A stretch of 64,000 bases of DNA from Strigamia acuminata (GCA_949358305.1 OX442320.1:9812259-9876258); one strand, 5' to 3'; counted from the stretch's first letter, positions 25,516 through 37,158 are shown. Notes: generated from the sequence alone by a model not told the origin. Numbers and translations: made by a program.

Positions 25516-25787
25516 TCACACTTGTTTGTGATAAACACGCAAGTGCAACGACAGAGTGTACGACGACTTGTATCTACGATAGCATTGTGGACAGTGAAAC
25601 CACGACTGATTCTTATCGTGAGTTTTCTCGTGTCTTTGCAACGACTTAGTCGATTCTGCGCAGAAGCCGCACAGCGCGCACCGAAAAAGCCCTTTGTGCA
25701 CATTCTGGTGTCGTCTCAGTGTAAACCCGTTGGAGTACGGTCGTTTACAGATCCTGCAAACATAGCTGCACCGCCCCGACTCGCTAC
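25516..25787 (-). CDS. Alternative terminal exon ZF24, three C2H2 fingers
   Basis: Acceptor TTTTACAG, phase 1, 90 aa. CRICKRPYSNG.., CALCGFCAEST.. and CPQCYRRYKSS... The linker is HKGLFRC, then DKNQSWFH. Confidence 0.85.
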
Positions 25788-26028
25788 CTGTAAAACAACA
25801 AGAGAATAAAAATATTTTCTTTTCCAAACCGCCATTTTTTGTTCAAACGAACACGCCAAATTTCTAAAATGTAACTTAAAACGCAAACAAAGCAATGTTC
25901 GACGCCATTTTGTAAAAAATTCATTCGTTTATTTATTTCAGCCAATCCACACGAATAAATCAGACAAATAAATGTATTTTTTAAAGAAATTATTTATTAC
26001 AAATGTTCTATACAGAAAAATCAATGTT

Positions 26029-26207
26029 TTACGTCCAATTGCGATGCGTGGTCAAGTGTTTGCGCAGAACTGCATTGCTCGCGCAACACTGCCCACATTC
26101 CTGACATTTAAATCGTTCCAAGTGCACATTTCTGTGATGACCCAAAGCATCCCAACTCTTGTAAACTCGTGGACAAACGGGACAGCGATAGAGCGGGGAT
26201 TCCAAAC
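26029..26207 (-). CDS. Alternative terminal exon ZF23, two C2H2 fingers
   Basis: Acceptor TGTTTGCAG, phase 1, 59 aa. CPVCPRVYKSWD.. and CQECGQCCASN.., linker HLERFKC. It ends a few residues after the last His (RNWT). Confidence 0.85.
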
Positions 26208-26503
26208 CTGCAAACACAATGCAATTCAAGTAGGAATTTTTGACAAAATCACCCAATAAACCCAAAAAAATCAAACAAAATCAACTAAAACCAATAAAAA
26301 CAAATAAAACCGACGCGGCAAATTCACGAGAACTTTTATTTGCATTTCTATGATTTACACCGACAAAAATATCAATTTTTACTCTTTTTCTCGCCCCCAC
26401 AATTCCAGAATCGTTTCTCAAGAAACGTTCATCCCTCGTGTAGTTCTCCGAGTGTTTTATGTCAATCAAAGTGCACAGAAACACGCGAAACGTGACAAAT
26501 GTT

Positions 26504-26766
26504 CTACTCCGAATCCCCCTGTTGCAAAATAAAAACAATAGACACATGAAAAAGAAGAGAGAGATATAGAGAGAGAAAAATGAAGCTAAAACGTACTGGA
26601 TTTGCAGGATGCTGTTTTCTCATATGGTTTTTGAGAATATACGGAGTGTGTGCGCAATAACCACAGTGTGGACACTGGAATCGCTTAAAATGGACGTTGA
26701 GATGGAGCCTCAAAGAGTCCGCGTGCCAATATCGTTTCGCACAAAACGGGCAGAAAGCGGGCAAAC
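26504..26766 (-). CDS. Alternative terminal exon ZF22, two C2H2 fingers
   Basis: Acceptor TTGTTTAG, phase 1. CPFCAKRYWHAD.. and CPHCGYCAHTP.., linker HFKRFQC. The reading frame continues about 38 residues as a hydrophobic stretch to a stop at 26504. A donor-like CCA|GTACGT near 26596 and an acceptor TGCAACAG near 26520 would remove that stretch and leave ..NP-GDSE. Which form is used cannot be told. Confidence 0.8.
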
Positions 26767-26975
26767 CTAAACAAAAAATAATAATAAGAACACTGCTGTT
26801 TAGCAAAATCACGCACAAATTACTCCAAACAACCCACGAAATGTCTAACACGGAGCAAAACGAAAAGAAAATCAAGTTTGGAATTGCGACTAAAAATGGC
26901 GCCCGCCAAGTTAGGCTTATATAGGCCGCCGCCCGGCATGAAAAGAAGCGAGAGAACTGTTTAAAAGTTTTATTA

Positions 26976-27145
26976 TCATTTATGACGACATGTCACATGA
27001 CGATTTAGGGAATAAGTAGATCGATAGTAGTTATCGGGAATACAAAGCGGACATTTGTAAAGTTGAAAATGAATTTTTTTATGATGTTTTAGTGAGATTT
27101 TGCTTCTGAATTCTTTTTGACAATCGAAGCAAACGTAAATCGGAC
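26976..27145 (-). CDS. Alternative terminal exon ZF21, two fingers, long second finger
   Basis: Acceptor TTTCTAG, phase 1, 56 aa, stop TGA at 26976-26978. The first finger is CFDCQKEFRSK... The second (CPLCIPDNYYRSTYSLNRH..) has about two extra residues between Cys and His pairs, as in ZF19 and ZF20, so it is an older copy of that subfamily. The linker is HFQLYKC. Confidence 0.85.
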
Positions 27146-27344
27146 CTAGAAATACAGAAAAAACATAAAAAGGACAAAAAAATAAAAATAAAAATAAAAT
27201 AAACTACACAATTTAAGTCAATTTACAACTGATGTTAATTAACATTCACAATTCGAAGTTATTTGATGTTTTTCAGCGCGCAGAATAAACGAGAAAACGA
27301 TGAAAACAAGAAAATGCGAAGGAATACAATTTTTTCTCTTTCGT

Positions 27345-27529
27345 TTAATCGAAATAAATGACTTTGGTATGGCCCGCAATGTGTCGTTGGAGATGATAAG
27401 CAGTTCGAAAGTATTTATCGGAATTGCAAAGCGGACATTTGAACCGTTTTAAATGAATGTTTTCGTGACGACTCAGCGATTTTCTAGTTTTGAACTGTTT
27501 GAAACAAACGACGCAAACATACACCGCAT
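27345..27529 (-). CDS. Alternative terminal exon ZF20, two fingers, recent duplicate of ZF19
   Basis: Acceptor TTTCTAG, phase 1, 61 aa. CVVCFKQFKTRK.. and CPLCNSDKYFRTAYHLQRH.. with C-x2-C-x14-H spacing. It is nearly identical to ZF19, including flanking intron bases (CTAGAAATAAACAAAA on the plus strand). Confidence 0.9.
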
Positions 27530-27782
27530 CTAGAAATAAACAAAAAGAGAAATGGAAATAAAACAAAATATTTTTCTTTTTTTCTTTTCACATACAAAAC
27601 ATTTCGGTCAAATCAAACCGAAACATCAAATCCACCAAAAGAAAAAAACAAACCCGCGCACAAAACGCAACAATAAATCGCTATAGAATAAAAAAATCTC
27701 CAAAGAAAAAAACAACAACAAAAAAATAAAAACGAGAGAAAAAAATCCGTTCGAAAAATTCGATTTATTCCATTTTAATCAA

Positions 27783-27967
27783 TTAATCGATATTATAGAC
27801 TTTGCTATGGCCCGCAATGTGTCGTTGCAGGTGATAAGCAGTTCGAAAGTATTTATCGGAATTGCAATGCGGACATTTGAAACGTTTTAAATGAATATTC
27901 TCATGTCGTCTCAGCGATTCTTTAGTTTTGAACTGTTTGAAACAAACACCGCAAACATACACAGCAT
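27783..27967 (-). CDS. Alternative terminal exon ZF19, two fingers, recent duplicate of ZF20
   Basis: Acceptor TTTCTAG, phase 1, 61 aa. CGVCFKQFKTKE.. and CPHCNSDKYFRTAYHLQRH... It differs from ZF20 mainly near the first-finger helix (KESLRRH against RKSLSRH) and in the last residues. Confidence 0.9.
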
Positions 27968-28194
27968 CTAGAAATAAACAAAACAAAAATAAACAAACAA
28001 AAATAAATAAAATAAAATACAATTCTACAATAATTTTTCTCATTTTATTCGAAACATCACTCTAGAAACGTCTAAAAAGCAAACAAACAAACAAAGCACA
28101 AATCGTCGTAAATTGTGACTACGAAAACATAAAAACCGGTCAATTTGGCGAAAAAACGAGTTTTTCTTCTTTTTTGGAAAAAGAAAAGAGTTCA

Positions 28195-28376
28195 TCATAC
28201 TAAGTACTGCTTGTGATGCGTTTTGAAGTGTCTTTTCAAATGGGTATTGGACTGTAAACAAGTCCCACAAACTGGACACTGGTAGGTCGTTGAATGCGTG
28301 TTCATGTGATATTTAAAAGACATTTTATTCCAATATATTTTACCGCAAACATGGCACGTCAGAATAGGAAGTTCAC
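28195..28376 (-). CDS. Alternative terminal exon ZF18, two C2H2 fingers
   Basis: Acceptor TGTTTAG, phase 1, 60 aa. CHVCGKIYWNKM.. and CPVCGTCLQSN.., linker HSTTYQC. Confidence 0.85.
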
Positions 28377-28686
28377 CTAAACAGAAAAGAAAAAACAAAA
28401 GATAAGGAATCTAAACCTCGTCACAAATCAAAAACACACTCAAAATTTCACACAACAACAACTCGGAAAACAAACAAAAAACAAATCAAAAGTCCCCAAA
28501 AAAAAACAAAAAAAAGGAAAAACAAAAAACGAAAATCCGGAAAAAAGCGAAAATTAAATATATAAAAACACCCGGAACAAGTCTCGCAGCAAAACGATGG
28601 AAAAAAAAACAACAAACCCAAAACAATTCATCTAAAAAACTCACATTTATTTTACGTAAATTTCTATATTAGTACAAATGTCTCGT

Positions 28687-28856
28687 TTATTTGAGCGCCC
28701 TTTTTTTGTGCACCGCAATGTGTTCTTCCAGATTGAACTGCGTCCTAGAGCAGTAGCCACAAAACGGACACTGATATTTTTTCTCGTGCACATTCATGTG
28801 TAGTCGCATAGTCGGTTTATTCCGATAAACTTTCGAACAAATCGAACATCTGATAC
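28687..28856 (-). CDS. Alternative terminal exon ZF17, two C2H2 fingers
   Basis: Acceptor TTTGTAG, phase 1, 56 aa. Only three residues precede CSICSKVYRNKP..; the second finger is CPFCGYCSRTQ... The linker is HEKKYQC. AATAAA lies 40 bases past the stop (28646-28651, complement). Confidence 0.85.
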
Positions 28857-29073
28857 CTACAAACAAAAAGACAAACATTTACGTTACTTTTCCGTATCTT
28901 TTCGCACCAAAAACCCAACAAAACAGTTAAAAATCTACGTAATATTTATTTTCCGACCAGTCAAAGACCAAATACGAACAAAATTATTAAATTACAATTA
29001 AAAAAAAATTATTCAAGCATTAAGTATATAAATATTGAAGTAATTCAAACAAAACACGTGTGTTTTTAGTCCC

Positions 29074-29231
29074 TCAAAGCGAGTGAATTCTCATGTGTCG
29101 TCTCAGGTGAGATGACGACTGCGCACATTGGCCACATTCGGGACATCGGTAGCGCTGCAGGTGGACGTTCAAATGTTGTCTTATGGACGACTCCGAGTGA
29201 TAAACTTTAGAGCAGAACTCACAGATAAAGT
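29074..29231 (-). CDS. Alternative terminal exon ZF16, two C2H2 fingers, shortest two-finger tail
   Basis: Acceptor TTTTGTAG, phase 1, 52 aa. CEFCSKVYHSES.. and CPECGQCAQSS.., linker HLQRYRC. The stop follows two residues after the last His. Confidence 0.85.
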
Positions 29232-29349
29232 CTACAAAATAGAAATTAAAAACAAACAAACAAACAGATATTTATAACTCGACTTTGTACACAAAAATCA
29301 AAGAAATGAAAAAATCAAAATCAAAAAAATGAAAAAACAAACAGAAAAA

Positions 29350-29522
29350 TTAGTATTTCGACTTCTCGTGTGTCCCGATATGTTCTGTCAAATCGAACGG
29401 TGTTCTAGCACAATAACCGCACTGTGGACATTTGAACCGTTGCAAATGCACATTCATGTGAAGCATTAGAGATGCTTTATGGCGATAATGTTTAAAGCAA
29501 ACTGGGCAGGTCACGCCAGCGC
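29350..29522 (-). CDS. Alternative terminal exon ZF15, two C2H2 fingers
   Basis: Acceptor TCTTGTAG, phase 1, 57 aa. CPVCFKHYRHKA.. and CPQCGYCARTP.., linker HLQRFKC. The second finger closely resembles those of ZF17 and ZF22 (GYC-x-RTP/HTP/RTQ). Confidence 0.85.
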
Positions 29523-29693
29523 CTACAAGAACAAAAAAAAAAAAAAACAAAAAGAAAAAGCGAAACAAAAAACGTGAAAAAAATGATTTTTTTACACAGG
29601 AAGAAAATTCATTACAACCGTTAAACACCAGATTTATTTTTACCATCTACAACGAATCTTGTGACAAAAATGGCGACTGTTTTTGCACTGTTT

Positions 29694-29911
29694 TTACTTG
29701 AAATTCGCACGAATTTGTCGTTTTTCCTGCCGTTTCTCGTGAGTCTGTTTATGTTTCAGAAGACTAGAATTACTCACACAGCACAATCCACAAATCAAAC
29801 ACTTATATCGTTCCAAATGGATGTTTCTGTGGCCATTCAATGCGTCCACACTGCCATATGTCCGCGGACATAGAGGGCACTTGTATCTGCGCACAGGAAT
29901 ACCGAAGAAGC
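29694..29911 (-). CDS. Alternative terminal exon ZF14, two C2H2 fingers
   Basis: Acceptor CATTGCAG, phase 1, 72 aa. CPLCPRTYGSVD.. and CLICGLCCVSN.., linker HLERYKC. The C-terminal tail is basic (KRQEKRQIR). Confidence 0.85.
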
Positions 29912-30031
29912 CTGCAATGAACCAAAAGAAACAAAGAATTCCAAAAAACTGCCACAAAAACAAAAAGAAAAAATCAAAATAATAATAATACTAATAAAAA
30001 AATAAAAAATAAATTTCGGATTTTTAAATGT

Positions 30032-30270
30032 TCAATGTAAAGTCATGTGCATGTCGAACAATATCCTATTACGAAACGAGCACTTGCAAATGGCGCAACC
30101 GAAATTATGGGTCAACATGTGCCGTCTTAAGACCGCGTTACACGCGCAACATAAACCACACTCGAGACATTTGTATTTTCCCAGATGGATGTTGTTATGC
30201 GCAGAAAGGGCGGCCATTGATTTAAACATCTTTGGACACTGATTACATGAATAATGCTGCACACCGGAAT
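30032..30270 (-). CDS. Alternative terminal exon ZF13, three C2H2 fingers
   Basis: Acceptor TGTTTCAG, phase 1, 79 aa. CNQCPKMFKSMA.., CLECGLCCACN.. and CAICKCSFRNR... The last zinc-binding His is the final residue before the stop. Confidence 0.85.
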
Positions 30271-30766
30271 CTGAAACAATACAAAAAACCAATTTTGGAA
30301 AAAGATTCATCCCGAATAAAGACAAAAAAAAAAATGTTCATCTATCTAAATTGTAAAATTTAAACAAGAAAAGAAAAAACGTCATCCCGCTAGCATCGCA
30401 CGAAGAGGAAATTTAATTGTGGACTGCACTTAATATTTTTAGGATCGATAAACCATCAAATGAATAACGAGATCATAAACCCTAATGTTGTTTTCCCTAG
30501 CAACAGAAATGGCGGAATCTTAGCTAAGCCTATTTTCATAATCCAAGACAACATTCGCACACAAAAGCCTCGAATACCAGCGATACTTCTACTTTACGAC
30601 TTCCTCGAACCAATCTACTAATGTACACAACGTAAATGCTCCAAGAATCCAACAAATACGCTTTACAGTCAAAAATAGGCCTAACAGTTGTCGCGCTGCC
30701 ATGTGAAAACAACATAAATAAACGTATAAGTAAAACGAAAAAAGGAAACATTTTATTCATTTTTTT

Positions 30767-31026
30767 CTACATTTGACGCAAAATATGCACACGTTGAACA
30801 TGGCGTTTTAACTGTCCTGTCATAGCGAAAGAAAGATGACAGAAATTACATTTTTCCGTGTGTTTTAGGGCTAAATGGCGCTTTAGTGTGAGGTCAAACG
30901 AGAAACAGCATCCACAAGTGTGACATTTGTGTGTTTGCAGATGAAGATCCATGTGACTTGCAAGTCCACAAGCCGTTTTCAATCTTTTAAAACACAGTGA
31001 ACAGACGTAATTTGTTTCAGATTTAC
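30767..31026 (-). CDS. Alternative terminal exon ZF12, three C2H2 fingers
   Basis: Acceptor TTTTTCAG, phase 1, 86 aa. CSLCFKRLKTAC.., CHTCGCCFSFD.. and CNFCHLSFAMT... The linker HLQTHKC lacks the usual aromatic. Confidence 0.85.
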
Positions 31027-31235
31027 CTGAAAAACAAAAAATAAAACAAAAAATAAAATAAAAATCAATAATTCACGTCCCAAATTTCCATTTTTAAAAA
31101 AAAATCAACCTCACAAAAGAAAAAAACTCGTTTTATTATCAATTTCACAAAACACTAAACCTACACAACCATTTTTAAATCGACTAAATAAATACAAGAA
31201 AGAAAAACTATAGTTGGGGGAAAACGTCACTCATT

Positions 31236-31501
31236 TCAAAAGAGGTCGGTACCATGCACGATGTAGCTATGATTTTTAAGCATTTTGATATTAGTGAAAC
31301 AGTTGTCACAGAACGGACAAATAAAATCGTGTCTTGTTCTCAAATGACGATCAATATCGGTTTGAAATGCACAACACAAGCCACAATCCGGGCACTTGTA
31401 CTTCTCCAAATGAATGTTCTTATGCCCAACAAGTCCTGACGGAGATCTAAACACTTTCGGACACTGTGCACATGCGAAATAATTTCGAGTGGCAGATTTA
31501 T
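31236..31501 (-). CDS. Alternative terminal exon ZF11, three C2H2 fingers
   Basis: Acceptor TTTTTCAG, phase 1, 88 aa. CAQCPKVFRSPS.., CPDCGLCCAFQ.. and CPFCDNCFTNI... The linker is HLEKYKC. Confidence 0.85.
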
Positions 31502-32470
31502 CTGAAAAACACACAAAAACAAAAAAACATAAACAAACCAAAAAATAAAAAAAATAAAATATTCAACTAATAAAATAAAAAATCACTGACCATAATGTTT
31601 GATCTTCTTCCCAACAGAAAGTCGTTCTGTGGACAGACAAAAGACAAAATATTTCAGTTTTGGGATGCACTGTGCATGCATTTCAAACAAAACAAATCAA
31701 AATACGTGAGTGTGTATGTGTGAGTGTGTGTGCAGCAAGTCAAAGAAAACTCCAATTATTTACACCGTTTTATTCGCTAAAACAAATAGAAATTCAACCA
31801 CTCCAGGCCCATCGACAGACTAGATCTCACTCCGAAACAAACAACGAAGGCAGCGGTTACATATTTTAATGACGCGCTGTGATTGGTTGAGATCTATTAA
31901 TGTCGGTTGTTTCCTCAGTTTAATCTTCTTTTTTTCTTACACGGAAGACATTGACCCCCTAAACCTAACCTTATTAAAAACCCAATTTACACGTAGTCGC
32001 AGTACGATGGTGTAGACTGTAAACTCCGAAGGAAGCTCGCGGTGGTTTACAGTCGAACACGATAGTGCTCGACTACTTTTCATAAGTTTAGAAAAAAAAT
32101 TAAAAATAGCAAAGATCAAACTTTACGGCTGCAAAACCTAGAATTGAAAGCAGTTAGCAACCCGATTTTTCTACAGTGTTATAAAATGGTTCAAAAAGAA
32201 TTAATTAACCTAAAAATTACATCGATGTAGTATTTTCATCAATGTATCTCAATGCATCTCTCAACCAATCACAGCGCGTCATGAAAATAATACGTTTCCA
32301 CTTCGAACAATTAAATATCGCCCTTGACTTACGCTAAGCCCTGAATCTCTCTCTCTGCAATTAACCACTTAATATATTAAACATTTTTCTGAAGTGGGCC
32401 GGGTTTAACAAGCGCTGAACTACAGACTAAAAGGAATTACGTCACGCGAAACGTCTATAGTATACAACTA
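31502..32470. other. Intronic gap between ZF10 and ZF11
   Basis: No exon is supported. It contains dispersed-repeat fragments; the string TTGGT(C/T)GAGATCTATT with CCAATCACAGCGCGTCAT(T/G)AAAAT occurs here twice in inverted order (31870-32290) and again at 38590-38730. Confidence 0.45.
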
Positions 32471-32775
32471 TTACACAACGTCGCCCATTAAATTGGAATG
32501 TTTGAGCACGTGTTTGTGATAGTCGACCTGGTTCTTGAATTTCTGAGAACACATTTTGCAAATCAACCACGGCTTGTGACTTTGCATGTGCAACACGAGA
32601 TGCGCCTTGCTCTCCTTGCAACTGCCACACTCTCTGCACTTGAACCTCTCCGAGTGCACATTCTTGTGCAGATTCAACGATTTCCTTCTACTAAACACTC
32701 TGTCACACTGCAAACACGGAAACAGTTCAACCGGTAGTTCTTCGTCGCCTGCCATTATTGAACCAAGATGGCGAC
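32471..32775 (-). CDS. Alternative terminal exon ZF10, three C2H2 fingers
   Basis: Acceptor CTTTGCAG, phase 1, 101 aa. CLQCDRVFSRRK.., CRECGSCKESK.. and CKMCSQKFKNQ..; the linker is HSERFKC. Confidence 0.85.
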
Positions 32776-33318
32776 CTGCAAAGAACAAATGACAAACTGA
32801 GAATCTTCAAACGCCATTTTTTTTTCCACCTCATCAATTTTGAAACAATAAAAAACCCAACACAAAAAATAATTTAAAAAAAAAAATAAAAATAAAAATA
32901 AATAAAAATAAATAATAAAAAAAAGTCTGCCAATTTGACCTCTATTGTGTTAGCAATTTTCTATGCAGTTGCAGCGACCTCTTTCTACAAAACAAGCTGC
33001 CATATCACACCTGCAAACAAAGTGCGAAACTGTCTTGAATGGGCCATTAATAAACATTAACAAAACTTACAATAGTTTACGGCACGCTCTAAGTTATTCG
33101 TAGACTGATAACAACCGGAAAATTTACAGTAGCTGCATTCAAAAACTCTAAAACGTATGCAAAACTCGTTTCGTGTTTGTACATTTCCAAACTTTCAGAC
33201 ACCTAGCTCTTGCGGTTTCCTCGCTACGCCAACTTTAACATACAAAAAGTACATATCTCCAAATCAGTCGTATGGATTTTGCTTAAACTTGGTCCGGGGG
33301 TTGCAAACGCAGTTTCCT

Positions 33319-33709
33319 ATACTCCAAACCGATACAACGTTGTCCTAACTCCAATTGGTTGAGCCTGATTACGCCTAACTGTGGACTGTGCTCTACTACG
33401 CGGAAAAGTAGTTCTGTTTATTTTCAATGAATTTCAATGTAAAAAGTGAGTAGAATGATGAATTTAATTTATTTGATAATAAAATGTTTATTTTATTTGC
33501 TAAATAAGCTTCCCCCCCTTTTAATCAATCAAACAACGTTAGCGTAGTTTGTTGGTTTCTTTTGGCAGGTAAACAAAGGTTTAGTTTTTTATTGGTTGTT
33601 TTGCCTAGTTAGATTACAATTCTGGTGTTATGGGCTACTTTTTCGTGCCACTACACCAGTGAGACGGCTCAACCAACTGGTTAGGACATCGTTGTATCGG
33701 TTTGGAGTA
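33319..33709. mobile_element. MITE with TACTCCAAACCGATACAACG ends
   Basis: The left end TACTCCAAACCGATACAACG is matched by its complement at the right (CGTTGTATCGGTTTGGAGTA), flanked by TA. The interior has GAAAAGTAGTTCTGT and CACTACACCAGTGAGACGGC, shared with the elements at 36284-36514 and 47485-47707, so it is one family. Confidence 0.7.
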
Positions 33710-33844
33710 CACCAATATTATATTGCCAAGAAAACGTTGAAAACACGTCCCCCCCCCCGCCCACACCAATACAAAAACAGACCCATCAATCACCTAACAA
33801 AGCAATTTATTACTGATTCGACTCTACAATGCATCAACTTTGTT

Positions 33845-34191
33845 CTAGACATTGTCCAACTCTTCCTCGTCGTCGGTCACCGCCACGTCGACACTCAGAT
33901 TGTGAATGTGGCGCATGTGCAGTTCAAACTGCGACCTGCTCTTGAAAACGAGTGAGCAGATTGAGCAGGGAATCGAGTTGAAATGTTTGGCGCGATGTTT
34001 CTTCAGGTTGAAGGTGCAGTCGGAGCAGTGCCCGCACACATCGCACTTAAAGAGCCCCAAATGCGTGTTCGTGTGGCGTTTCAGCGCGTTCGAGCTGCTG
34101 TAGCACTTCGAACAAAGCGCGCAGCTAAAACGGTTTGTGTGCTGCTCTGCCAGTATCCAGGCGGACCGCCTGTTTCGGGAGGACGATTTAT
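33845..34191 (-). CDS. Alternative terminal exon ZF9, three C2H2 fingers, acidic end
   Basis: Acceptor TTGTTGCAG, phase 1, 115 aa. CALCSKCYSSSN.., CDVCGHCSDCT.. and CSICSLVFKSR..; the linker is HLGLFKC. The last residues are acidic (DDEEELDNV). The second finger closely resembles that of ZF38 (CDVCGHCSDC), linking the two ends of the array. Confidence 0.85.
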
Positions 34192-35341
34192 CTGCAACAA
34201 AAAGGCACAGGTCGTCATTTTCCATCAAATTCCAAAACCTTTCTACACAAAATACATCTCGCATCGAACCTTTCCGTCAATAATTTCATTCTTTCTCGCC
34301 CAACGGAATTGCTAACAAGATGCATTAAACATGTTTTATCGACACGTCCAACAACGTGCAGCTTTGAGTCGGGAGCAGCTTTGTGCCCGCATAAATTTAC
34401 ACTCGCTCGATTTACTCCAATACAAACATGAATTAATTGAATATGGCAGCTTACGAAGAATCCACGGGTGGTGGATGGGGGAAGACCGTAATACACAAAT
34501 AATCGATAGTTTTAATTGCCAAACCGAGTCAAGATTGATGTCATTGAATCTCAATGGATTTTTATGCCGCCTGGTGGATAAAATTAAAACGGATAAACTG
34601 AAGAGAAGTTTTTTTGTCCACAAACTCCGTTAGTTATATTGAAAATTTGTAGAGTGTTGAGCTTGTTTGTACAGATTTGAAGTTTTTGGACAAACTTTCG
34701 CTAAGAAAACATCTTGCAAAATGCATTCTCGTGAAACCCAATAGGCTTACATTTCAAAATTCATTGCGGTGTACACTGCAAAATAATTTCAGTAGGCGCG
34801 TTCGAAGTTTCGGTTTTTACAACCAAATTCAAAATGGCCGCCTCAAGCGTTAGATCGATGGATCAGGCTTTCAAGTGTCGTAAACACTTTCAGGTGAAGC
34901 ATCTACCTCCCAAAATGTGATTAAATGCTAAATTATGTTTAAATAAGAGGTCTACAACCACAATTCGTTGGTTAAATGAAAGAAAAGGAATTTTTATGCA
35001 CGATTGCAAAACCGATACAACAAACCGACCTAAAAATGAATACAATCACGATTAGGCACATTTTTGCGTACTATTTTGGCCATTTTTGTAAACAGCATAA
35101 ACGGTATAAACCAAAACTTTGAACACACCTATAATATATTTTTGAACCATATGTAGTGTTCAAAAAAAATATATTCTCCAGTCACTTCAAAGAAAATAAT
35201 TATAACATCATCATTTCTTTAAATCAATCACACCGCTGGATTTATAGGTTCTCATAAGAAAAAGGCCCCAAAAATCATCTTTTTTCAATCAAGGCCCCAA
35301 AAAGGGCTGCCAGAAGGACCCCACAGCCCAAAAACCCAACT
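34192..35341. other. Intronic gap between ZF8 and ZF9
   Basis: About 1.1 kb of AT-rich sequence with no exon that meets the phase-1 and finger criteria. Confidence 0.45.
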
Positions 35342-35664
35342 TCACACACACACACAACAAACAGTACAAAATAAAAAGAATAAAAATAAAAAATGAAAAT
35401 ACTTTGGTTTTTTGTAAGCCACCAATAATTTATGTTGAGGATTCATCTTCATTTTCGAGTGGATGGTCAGAAAGTGAGAATCCAATCCTTCCCTATTGTG
35501 AAACCACAAATTGCAAATTTGACAGTAGCATTTGGACAGATGCAGTTTCTTATGCAATTTCAAAGCATTCTCATTGTACGCCTTATGTCCACACGCTTTA
35601 CACACATAGCATCCCTTATCCTTCACCGACTCCTCATCAGAACTGTTCTTGTTCGCGCTAACAT
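35342..35664 (-). CDS. Alternative terminal exon ZF8, two C2H2 fingers, atypical linker
   Basis: Acceptor GTGTTGCAG, phase 1, 107 aa. A Ser/Asp/Lys leader precedes CKACGHKAYNEN.. and CQICNLWFHNR... The linker is HLSKCYC and the usual CGxC is absent. A hydrophobic C-terminus (FLFLFFLF) follows; whether it is part of the protein or read-through of a retained intron is unclear. Confidence 0.75.
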
Positions 35665-36733
35665 CTGCAACACAAGAGCACCGAATTAAAAACATTGAAT
35701 CCACTTCCAAACTCCCATTTTCTTCACTCCCCCATCCCCATTCCTAAATTCTCATCAAAAACAAAGACTTCTCATGCCCCATGTTGATTTGCATCATTTA
35801 TAAACTCCAAACTATAAAAAAAGCCATCAAATCTCGCCATGTAAAACAACAAAACAAACCTTATTGTACATTCAATACACAAACAACACAATTCATCTAC
35901 TCAACATCTCTTTTTATTGCTTCAAATAAAAACGACATAAAACAGTGCAAGAGATTCAAATTTCTTCGTATAAATTACAAACATCTTTCCATTATCATTA
36001 ATTACAGCTCTTCTTCTAGAATACTTCCACAGTTTTCTATTCAAAAATAAAACAAGCCATTTGAGCTCAAATTTCCTACCGATATATCACAACTTTGGCA
36101 GCCATTTTTCTAAACCAGACAAAAACGCGCTAAACCACACAACCTTCAGTACACCCCACACATCCATACACTCGAAAAACCCAGGATGGCTAACGGGCCG
36201 TTAAACATCCTCTGCTACCACTTGTAAGACACACCCGCTTTTAGCGATGTTTATAAGCAATTAGCACCGGACCCGATTAATACTATACTCTGTCTCACTA
36301 TAAGGTAGTAGGGAGTTCCGAGGCTGTTTACTCCCAACTGTTGCCTGTATACCACCACCAGGAAAAGTAGTTTTTTGTTTTAAATTTGTGTCATTACAAG
36401 GTCTGCACATCCAGTGCATTTTGGGTATTTTGGCCTACTTTTATGTATACATACACCAGTGAAATGGCTCGGCCAATAGAAACTCCCTACTACCTTACAG
36501 TGAGACAGAGTATACCGCATTTTATCGATTAAAAACCGCGGCTCTTATTCAAAACTGCCATTTTTGTCAGCAATTACAATTTCGGTTTTTCGTTCGTTAC
36601 ATTTGTTTTGTGTAGCATGTTGTTGCAACACGACTCCCCACAAGTCATCGAGCACAACTCTATTATTCAAATTTCACATTTCCAAATAAATATGCTCGAA
36701 TTGTCCTCACACACCCAGTTTTCAACTTATTTT
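35665..36733. other. Intronic gap between ZF7 and ZF8
   Basis: No exon is supported. It holds the MITE at 36284-36514 and an adjacent fragment of the 'CCGCGGCTCTTATTCAAAACTG' repeat (36520-36560). Confidence 0.5.
36284..36514. mobile_element. MITE with TATACTCTGTCTCACT ends
   Basis: TATACTCTGTCTCACTATAAG on the left is the complement of the right end (CTTACAGTGAGACAGAGTATA, one mismatch); GGTAGTAGGGAGTT extends the repeat. The interior is related to 33319-33709. Confidence 0.75.
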
Positions 36734-36936
36734 TCACGAGAAGTCAAAGTGTCTTTTTATGTTAAGGTGTCTCAACAGATTGGAATTGGTGTCGGCACAA
36801 TAACCACACACACTGCATTTAAACCTTTCCAAGTGCACGTTGCCATGTTGCAACAAAGCAGTGCGGGTTTTGTACGACCTGGGACAAAAGGAACAACGAA
36901 ACTGACGATCATCCGTTTCCAGACTATAACAGTCAC
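36734..36936 (-). CDS. Alternative terminal exon ZF7, two C2H2 fingers
   Basis: Acceptor TATTTTCAG, phase 1, 67 aa, stop TGA at 36734-36736. CSFCPRSYKTRT.. and CSVCGYCADTN..; the linker is HLERFKC. The last finger has a five-residue His-His spacing (HLNIKRH). Confidence 0.85.
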
Positions 36937-37158
36937 CTGAAAATAGAGAAAAATTATGCCAAAAAAAAAAAAATTATCCAAAAACCAACAAAAAAACCAA
37001 ACCAAAACGACACAAAACGAAGACACAAACACCAGAAACCCGTTCAAAAAAAAAAAAAAAAAAAAAAAATCCAAAATCTCACACCCGAGTCTCGATTTAC
37101 AAGTTCCACTCAATTTATTTCCACGAAATTTACATTTAAAACGTTTATTTCTCAGTCA

